This document shows positions 56,987 to 64,000 of a stretch of DNA of 64,000 bases, piece after piece. A program made the position numbers and the translations under genes. The stretch's first letter is position 1. The number at the start of each line of letters is the position of its first letter. A model generated the notes under the pieces. The model was not told the origin of the DNA, did no database searches, and worked only from the letters and a program-made list of their open reading frames with translations. The DNA is from Cytidiella melzeri (taxonomy: Eukaryota; Basidiomycota; Agaricomycetes; Polyporales; Irpicaceae), in contig JABYQR010000040.1 in assembly GCA_022592445.1 (NCBI GenBank), positions 124,001 to 188,000 of the forward strand, read 5' to 3'.

Positions 56987-59900
56987 ATGAGAGTGCTCGC
57001 GCGCAGGACACTTACGATTCGTCGACTTTATTCGACTCAGACTCGGCACAAGTTGACAATAGGTATAAGGCGAGAGGACCCAGAACGTATATGGGAGCGA
57101 CGGTGTCCAGTAACCCCAGAGGCCATCAGCGAACTCGTAGAGAAAGACGGAGTGCGAGTACTTGTGCAACCATGCGAGCGAAGGGTATGGACAGGCGGCG
57201 AGCTGCTGCAGGTGAGCGCACAAAACTTGAAGCATTCGGCCCAGAGCATAATACTTACGCTGTCCGAGTACAGGCTGGCGCGAACCTCCATCCAACTCTC
57301 TCGCCTGCGCATATAGTCATCGGAATCAAGGAGCCTCCGCTGCATGAAGTGCTCACAGGCTCGTTGCCGTTGCCACCAGGCTCGACGGTTGCCCGTACGC
57401 ACCTCATGTTCTCTCATACACACAAAGGGCAACACTATAATATGGAGCTTCTGTCCAAATTCTTGAGCCCTAGGAAGAAGTCCCCTCGTCTTATTGACTA
57501 TGAACTGCTTACCGATGGGGAAGGGAGGCGCACGGTAGGATTCGGATGGTTTGCAGGAGGTGTGTGACACATGACTCATATGTCCTGCGATGCTGAATTG
57601 TGATTTCAGTCGCTGGAGCGTTGGAATCATTGTCAGCACTTGCTCATGCACTTCTTGAAATTGGTGTTGCTTCTCCGTTCCTGGTGCGCTTCATACTGAC
57701 ACGCAACAAACACTCACTCATTGTATTATTCAGTCCACTCCGCGTCCACATACGCACCCTTCCCTTCCATCATTACTTGCGTCTCTTCGCACTCTCGTCG
57801 GTGATCGCATTGCGGACGACGGAACACCTTCCGTATTGGGCCCAATTGTGATTGGAGTTACTGGGTAACGTCTTTCGTTCTCAACTGAATACCGTTTTTA
57901 TGTATGCACAGGACTGGGAAAGTTTCTCAAGGTTGTCTAGACCTTCTGGCAAAGCTTCCGACTCAAAATGTCCGCGTCGAGGATCTGCCTAAACTAGTTA
58001 GTGACCCAGGTGAGCGAACTATATCTCGCACTCATAAGGATACGTGTTAATGCCCTTCTCAAGAAACGAATCTGCACAAAGTGAGTACCAATGCTATTTC
58101 TTGCATAGTCGTGAATAACTTTGCTTCAGATCTATGTCGTTCATGCGACTCCAGCAGAATACCTCCTGCGCACAGATGGAGAGCCATATCAACGAGACCA
58201 CTATTATGCAAATCCTCACATATATAAGTCTGTCTTTCATGAGCGTGTACGTTCATCTCTTTTCGCATGCTTGCCGCTCTCATAGTGAAGCTATACAGAT
58301 CGCACCCTATCTAACATTACTCATGAATGGCGTGGGTTGGGCACAAGGATTTCCGAGACTTATGAGTAACGCACAGCTCGCAACAACTCTTGAGGCCGCT
58401 CAGAATATAGGAAAAGGCAGATTTGTATGTGTCGGTGATATTAGCTGTGACATTGAGGTAAGAGTCTTTCCAGCTGACCAACACCCTGCTCATGCCGTAT
58501 TTCGTACTCGTACAGGGTGGTCTTGAGTACTTGCCACACGCATCAACGCTCTCGAAACCATTTTTCCGTACACGTCCAAACGATCTTCCAGCTCATCTAC
58601 CATCTGTTACTATGATGGCAGTGGACATCCTACCCACTGCACTCTCCCGCGAGTCTTCGATGCATTTCTCGAGGGTTTTGCTACCATACTTGCGCACGCT
58701 TGTTAAAAAGTACAGGTTTGGTCGCAAGCACGCGTGTCTGCGACATGAGGAAGACAACGAGCGACTGCGCGCTCTGGATCGAGCTACTGTGGCTGACTGT
58801 GGGCACCTGAAAGAAGACCATAAATGGTTGGAGAACCCCTTGAGTGTGTGGCGAGCCCAATGCCAGATTATGCAACAAGAAGTGTCGAAGGCCGCCGAGC
58901 CTGCTGTTGTGCATAGAAAGAAGGTTCTCATGTTAGGAAGCGGGATGGTTGCAGGTCCCGCCATTGACGAGATTGCAAGTCACAGCGACACTGAGCTGTT
59001 GGTGGGTAAGCACGAGGCGAAATGAAGAATGATGATGCGTTTTACTGATTGCGAATAAGGACAGCGAGTAACTCACTTGCAGAAGCGCAGCGTCTGACGT
59101 CGGCCCACAATAATGCGTCTGCGCGAAGGATAGACATGGACGATAGAGCGAATGTCGCACAGCTTATCGAAGCAGCGGATGTGGTGGTCAGGTGCGTCGC
59201 TACCGCAATTCGCATCTTTCTGTGCTCACTCGTGAACTTTAGTTTGCTCCCAGTCCCCTTCCATCCCACTGTAGCGGAGCTGTGCGTCAAGCACGGCAAG
59301 CATCTAGTCACAGCATCTTACATTTCTCCCGACATGCGGGCTCTTCATGAGCGGTACGCATAAACACTTTACCTACACTTCATTCGGGACATTGAGAAGT
59401 ACAACAGTGCACAAGCAGCAGACGTATTGCTTCTTAACGAGATTGGCCTGGACCCGGGAATTGACCACTGCTCTGCCATTTCGCTGCTGTCTCAGCTTTC
59501 CACTGAGAACAAGCAAGTTGTATCCTTCACTTCCTTCTGTGGTGGCCTCCCAGCACCCGAGCATGCCGAAGGTGTTCCCTTGAAGTACAAGTTCAGTTGG
59601 AGCCCACGTGGTGTACTCAGTGCTGCTTTGAACGGTGCACGATTCAAACTGGGTGGCAAAGTATGGTTTCCTTTCTGCGTTTGTTCCAGTTTCATTAATG
59701 TCAAGCAATCATAGGTGCAGGAAATTGAAGGAAAGGATATTCTGAAAGAGAGCTTTGCTGACCTCCCGATCTCGCATGCGTTGAAGCTTGAAGGTATAGC
59801 AAACAGAGATAGTCTACCTTATGCGGGGACGTATTCTCTCGGAGAACTCGACTCACTTCGCACCATTGTTAGGGGTACATTACGGTACGCATTGTAGCTG

Positions 59901-60620
59901 GGATCATGTTGAGTTTGTGCTCACGATACCGGGCATAGGTATCCTGGGTTTTCTTCTCTCATGCATGCTTTCAAGGGTATCGGTTTACTTGAACCGACAA
60001 CGACGATCAGTCCCCTCAGCTGGGATGATCTTGCTCGGTCAGCGGTGGAAGCCAAGCTTCAGGTGCAAGTACCGAAAGACTCCGTATCACTTCGCTCAGC
60101 TATCGGAGACTTGATTGACGGAGCAATGAAGGACGAAGCTTTGGATGCCCTTCAAACCTTTGGAATCTTGCCGGACGCTTCTTCAGGCATCAGGCCACCT
60201 TCAATAGCTCTCCCAGGTATACCGACGGCGCCACTGGATCTGTTCGCCGCAGTTCTCTCAGACAAATTGCGTTACTTGCCTGGGGAGCGCGACCTGGTAC
60301 TTCTCTACCACGAGATTGTGGCTAGATCCCCGATTAGCGGAGAAGAAGAACTGCACACTTCGTCATTGGTGGCTTACGGTGACTCTCGTGCCTCTGCCAT
60401 GGCACGCACGGTTGGACTTCCCCTGGCGTTTACTGTTAGGTCGGTTCTCGATGGCTCAGTCAATGCGAGAGGCGTTTGCGGACCAGGGGTAGACAAGGCT
60501 GTATGGGGAAGCGTGCTGCAAGGACTTGAGCGCGTGGGTCTTGGAATGCAGGAGAAGGTTCTACATCGCAGACGGAAGCAGCTATCTCTGGAAGAAAGCT
60601 TGATTCGCTCGCGGGCTTGA
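56987..60620 (+). CDS. Bifunctional lysine-ketoglutarate reductase/saccharopine dehydrogenase (AASS-like)
   Basis: Converts lysine plus 2-oxoglutarate to saccharopine and then to aminoadipate semialdehyde and glutamate. The ATG at 56987 gives [20 protein letters not shown], an Arg-rich mitochondrial presequence. The LKR half follows: [91 protein letters not shown] and [21 protein letters not shown] linker leads to the SDH half: [98 protein letters not shown] and the C-terminal [20 protein letters not shown]. About a dozen introns; roughly 950-1,000 residues as in animal AASS. In fungi biosynthetic Lys1 and Lys9 are usually separate, so this is probably catabolic. Confidence 0.92.
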
Positions 60621-60938
60621 TGTGTGGTCTATGGAGGAGTGTCTCATGATTATAGCTGCTCAGGCTATACTTGTATCACCACCTTAACTAGTAAATTAGG
60701 ACAATTCAGGAATACTGTCTGATGGTACAGTAATAACTGTTAGAAAGGTGTGCCCACTACTATAAGTTTTAGGCTGCACTAGCCGAACCTGAAATAGCGC
60801 CCATGGTCACCACGTAATGTTGAATTCACGTGATCGCGATTTCTCACGAAATGGCGAAGGCCACACGGCGCTTCGGTTTTCAACTTGGACTACTACTACC
60901 ACCGCCACCACAGCCGTCAAGACATCGCATAGCCACTG
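60621..60938. other. Spacer upstream of the SRA-domain gene
   Basis: Contains TCACGTGA at 60826-60833, 106 bases before the SRA-gene ATG. Also short ACC/CAC-rich coding-like sequence (60890-60930) that reads with stops in the frame needed. No other feature. Confidence 0.45.
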
Positions 60939-62477
60939 ATGGTGAAAGCAGATCAGTGAGTAAGACTTCTCGACCGCCATGCCCCTATTACGTACCTAAC
61001 GCATTTATGCAGTCCTGCCGCTAAATTCGGTCATATTCCTGGAATCAATGTCGGCCACTGGTGGCCCTCTCGGTGAGTTGAGAGTTAAGAGTGACATCCT
61101 CAAACGCGATCCTCATTGCCTGCGCAGGAAGGAATGCAGCGCCGATTACGTACATCCTGGGTTCTTAGCTGGAATATATGGACGCAAAGATGACGGGGCT
61201 CGGAGTGTAGTTTTGTCAAAGTCTGAATTTGCTGACAAGGATTATGGTGAAACATTGTGAGTATTCATCAGGTTTGATCTGCTGATCTGGGCGTTACCGT
61301 TCTGTCGCAGTATTTATGTTGGGAGTGGTGGCCGCGCTCCGGGTGTGAGTTCTGCTTTATAGTTTCCTATCGAACAGCGATGATGACACCTTCTGCATAC
61401 CTTAGCAACGCGTCGGTCCTCAAACAGAGGACCAGTCGTTCAAGAATAACCTTAATCAAGCATTGGCGGTCAGCTCTTTCTGTCTTATGACTCGTTTGGT
61501 TTTGCAAGTTGACTCCGACTAATTCTATGTTCAGAGATCGGCCTTTTTGAAAAAGCCAGTTCGCGTGATTCGAGGACCGGGCGGTTCAAAATATGCTCCA
61601 TATGACGGGTAGGTCTTGTGCATATTTGTCGTTGCGAGCCACACTCATGCCGAGAAGATTCCGATACGATGGTTTATACCAAGTATCCAATGTACGTATA
61701 TCCATAACAGCTTTGGCTTTAGCTACATCGCTTATGTTGGCCACTAGCCCCGGATAGAAAAGGGAGAAGCAGGCTTCAACATTTGCTTGTTCGACTTCAA
61801 AGTAGGTCTCTTAGTTGCTCAATATAGCGCCCATATAATGATCCAGCTTGAAGCGCGAGCCAAACCAACCTCCACTACCAACTGATCGCGGACCCAGAGA
61901 TAAAAGCGATATAGCAGCGCGACGTCGTCAGTACCGGCAATTATTGGGGACTTCAAAACCGGGGCCCTCAAAGAGTAAACGTCCCACGCATCGCGCTGCT
62001 TCAAGCAGTGCCGATGAAGAAGAAAATCTAGAGTCGCTCTTGTAAGTCGACACGCGTCAACGCTACAACATAGGCTGATTCCATAAATTTGTGCATAGCA
62101 CGTCCCCGGAGGAAGTAGAAGAAGAGCTGGAACCTGTTCTATCCCAACTGGTAAAGTTCATCTAAATTGTAGTGCATCTGGTGCTGACATTTTCGCTGCA
62201 GGCTCGGTTCACTCGGAGCGGCGGAAGCTCGGCTGAGAAGAAAGCTAGAAGAGGTCTTCTGGTCGAAGTTGGCAGGCACATCAAAGCTGTTGTCAAGGAG
62301 AAGGAAGAGGAGGGGCAAGATGCTGCCTGGTGGAGGCACGAGCTCTGGAGCTACGTTGTAAAGGCCACGCCGGGTGGAAAGCGCGACTATACCGTCCAAC
62401 AATATGAAGAACTCTACGAAAAGTACGAAGGTCTGCAAGCACTACAGGAGAACTTTTCTACTCAAGAGGCTGGGTGA
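60939..62477 (+). CDS. Stand-alone SRA (YDG) domain protein, possible methyl-DNA reader
   Basis: The SRA fold flips out and binds 5-methylcytosine in hemimethylated DNA (as in UHRF1 and plant SUVH proteins). Exon 1 is only 17 nt (60939-60955, MVKADH with the next codon). A 57-nt intron follows, then exon 2 gives PAAKFGHIPGINVGHWWPSR. After an intron the domain continues KECSADYVHPGFLAGIYGRK, GARSVVLSKSEFADKDYG, IYVGSGGRAPG, DQSFKNNLNQALARSAFLKK, VRVIRGP, SKYAPYDGFRYDGLYQVSN (the YDG motif) and KGEAGFNICLFDFKLER. An Arg/Ser-rich linker and acidic patch (SSSADEEENLESLL) lead to a charged helical tail (RHELWSYVVKATPGGKRDYT). No PHD, RING or SET domain is present. About 370 residues, intact. It could guide DNA methylation maintenance; its partner is unknown. 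Confidence 0.87.
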
Positions 62478-62843
62478 AGCAATGTAGGCTGATTGAGATA
62501 TAAGCTTTGCAAGACTGAAGCCGTATCATATCAGCCCACATGAATTCATTTAGCGGAAGAGGGCTTCAGCTCTAATGATCGTATACTTTGTATACGTAGA
62601 TTATAGGCTATAACGACTTTTAATGAAGGCTCTGACGTTACAAGCCGTGTGATCACTGCGTAGAACCCGGGATGCAGTAGGTTCATGGTATTTCACCGCG
62701 AGTGCACCATTGGCAACTATCCCAAGCGTATGAGCTTGTCAAACAGCGTATCATCCATTGAAGCTACACACACAACAAATTACTCTATACAGTCATATTG
62801 ATATGCGATGACGATACTCAAGCGCTAAACCCAGAAACTCCCT
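62478..62843. other. Convergent 3' region
   Basis: Between the SRA gene (+) and the MYND gene (-). AT-rich, as expected for two 3' UTRs. Nothing else seen. Confidence 0.5.
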
Positions 62844-64000
62844 TTATATCCCAGGCATCCCTCTACCGCCACCAAGGCCCTGCAACATCATACCCATCAT
62901 CATCTTCAAATGCTGTCCCATGACTTCCATGCCCTTGCCTATCATATTCGCTCTAGCCTCTCCGTGGTGGCTCACGATATGTGCGTACTCGCCCTCCGCG
63001 ACATAATCTCCATACCAATAATCTACCACCCGTTGGTACACAGTCGCCCGAATCTTGCTAACGCCATCGGGAGAATACAAATCATGGTAGGTCGCGCCGA
63101 TGTTTGGGTCGTGCTTGATGGATGGGACGACGAAGTGGTCTAACAGGCCCCACGCCTTGAAGTCCTTGTCGATTGTAGGGCCGCCAAGTCGGTATTGGAG
63201 GTCCAAAATGACATACTCGGCGGGCTGCAACACGAGCGAGTAGGACTTGGCGTCTTGCATCGCTGTGCTCAGGACGGCGGGCAGTAGTCCTTTGTGCTCC
63301 ACCTACAATCTTAGTGAGTATCGTCCCACGTATCGACTGATCGACGTAGTTACCTCTTTCCCATTGAAATTAGAGGCGCGCACGTAAGAAGGGTACAGCC
63401 CGACAGAAGAGGCGCTAGGTGTTCATGGCATCAGCACGACGGCAGGGGCATACGGCTCCCTGCTTACCCCGAGATGACGGCAGTTGGAACATGCTTCTCG
63501 CCAGGCTTTCTCCCCTCCAAGAATAAGGCCTGCTTATCCTCACTCACCACTGCGATGATCTCCTTCCCGACAACGAGCTTGGCTGCCTTGGTCCGGTTTT
63601 GAATCATCATGCGAAGATCCAAGTAAAATCCTGGTACGCCAGGAAGCATGGACATAAGGTCTTCTGGAGTCGTGGAGTTGCTGGGAAGGTTGTCCAACGC
63701 TCCTCCGGGCTTAACAGAAAGACTTGCCAGAATGAAATTTCATGGGCAGCTCGACTCTAAGAAGAAGAAAAATATAACATACTCGCAGGTTATCTGACCG
63801 TTGGGGGCACACCAACAGCCCACTCCGTCTTTGTCACCTCTGGAGAAGATGGGCGTGGCAGGGTATTTGCAACCAGTCGGAATATGCTTTGGGTTGAAGG
63901 TACGACAGAGAGGAGGGTCGACGAATGACTGACAAGATTGTTTGTGCTCTGGCCAGTGATCGCGCTGACATTTTGTCGAACAATAGCGTACTGAGCTTGT
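62844..64000 (-). CDS. MYND-type zinc finger protein, 5' end beyond the window
   Basis: Partial: the N-terminus lies past 64000. The first visible exon reads RYCSTKCQRDHWPEHKQSCQ, the second half of a MYND finger with its Cys/His ligands, then FNPKHIPTGCKYPATPIFSR and GVGCWCAPNGQITCE. After an intron a second exon gives LPSNSTTPEDLMSMLPGVPG, FYLDLRMMIQNRTKAAKLVV and KQALFLEGRKPGEKHVPTAV. Then VGLYPSYVRASNFNGKE joins across an intron near 63305-63355 to VEHKGLLPAVLSTAMQDAKS. The last exon contains EYVILDLQYRLGGPTIDKDF and a Met/Gly-rich end, GQHLKMMMGMMLQGLGGGRG, with TAA at 62844-62846. Basidiomycetes carry expanded MYND families; most have no known role. MYND fingers bind Pro-rich peptides. 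Confidence 0.75.

Noticed and set aside
1..64000. tRNA, rRNA, CRISPR or transposon
   Set aside because: No B-box-like GGTTCRANNCC with a foldable partner was found by eye. No direct-repeat array and no transposase or reverse transcriptase motif appeared. A program such as tRNAscan-SE would settle the tRNA question.

Overview
The window is nuclear DNA of a filamentous basidiomycete, most likely a wood-decay agaricomycete and perhaps a polypore. Three things support this. Nearly every gene is broken by short introns of about 45-70 nt with GT..AG ends. The proteins are fungal (Msb1, Cch1, Bud32, an Rrt8-like protein). The aspartic protease is of the polyporopepsin type. The order-level placement is inference. 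Exons were joined by eye from splice signals and family resemblance, so gene ends are firmer than internal junctions.

1-6.7 kb: a six-hairpin glycosidase gene (-) with an in-frame TAG, 2.1 kb with no recognisable gene, and an MFS transporter (-). 6.7-16 kb: the condensin ATPase SMC2 (+), a single-pass membrane protein with lectin-like modules (-), a probably mitochondrial cyclophilin (+) and a small PPxY membrane protein (+). 16-26 kb: the morphogenesis scaffold MSB1 (+), an Rrt8/EI24 spore-wall protein (-), an intronless fungal-specific protein (+) and an F-box protein (-). 26-33 kb: exosome subunit RRP45 (-), the KEOPS kinase BUD32 (+), a secreted polyporopepsin-like protease (-), a 2-Cys peroxiredoxin (+) and TRM112 (-).

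33.9-41.6 kb holds the calcium channel CCH1 (+). 41.8-46 kb holds translation factor eIF3a (-) and a small unidentified gene just upstream (-). 46-56 kb holds a membrane-anchored FAD oxidoreductase (+), an FCP1/HAD-like protein with an altered catalytic motif (-), an oxoprolinase-type protein with only the HyuA half (+), a tiny complex I 9.5 kDa subunit gene (-) and a pfkB sugar kinase (+). 57-64 kb holds a bifunctional lysine-ketoglutarate reductase/saccharopine dehydrogenase (+), a stand-alone SRA-domain protein (+) and the 3' part of a MYND-finger gene running off the right edge (-).

This is mostly ordinary euchromatic housekeeping sequence. I saw no transposon, CRISPR array, rRNA or tRNA and no secondary-metabolite cluster. 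Neighbours are not functionally linked, although tRNA/RNA-processing factors (RRP45, BUD32, TRM112) lie within 7 kb and several divergent promoters are under 250 bp. The most interesting points are deviations inside known families: the interrupted glycosidase, the HyuA-only oxoprolinase, the fused lysine-catabolic enzyme in a fungus, the DLN motif in the HAD protein, the NEEE pore of CCH1, the stand-alone SRA protein, and a 16-bp palindrome with two CACGTG boxes upstream of SMC2.
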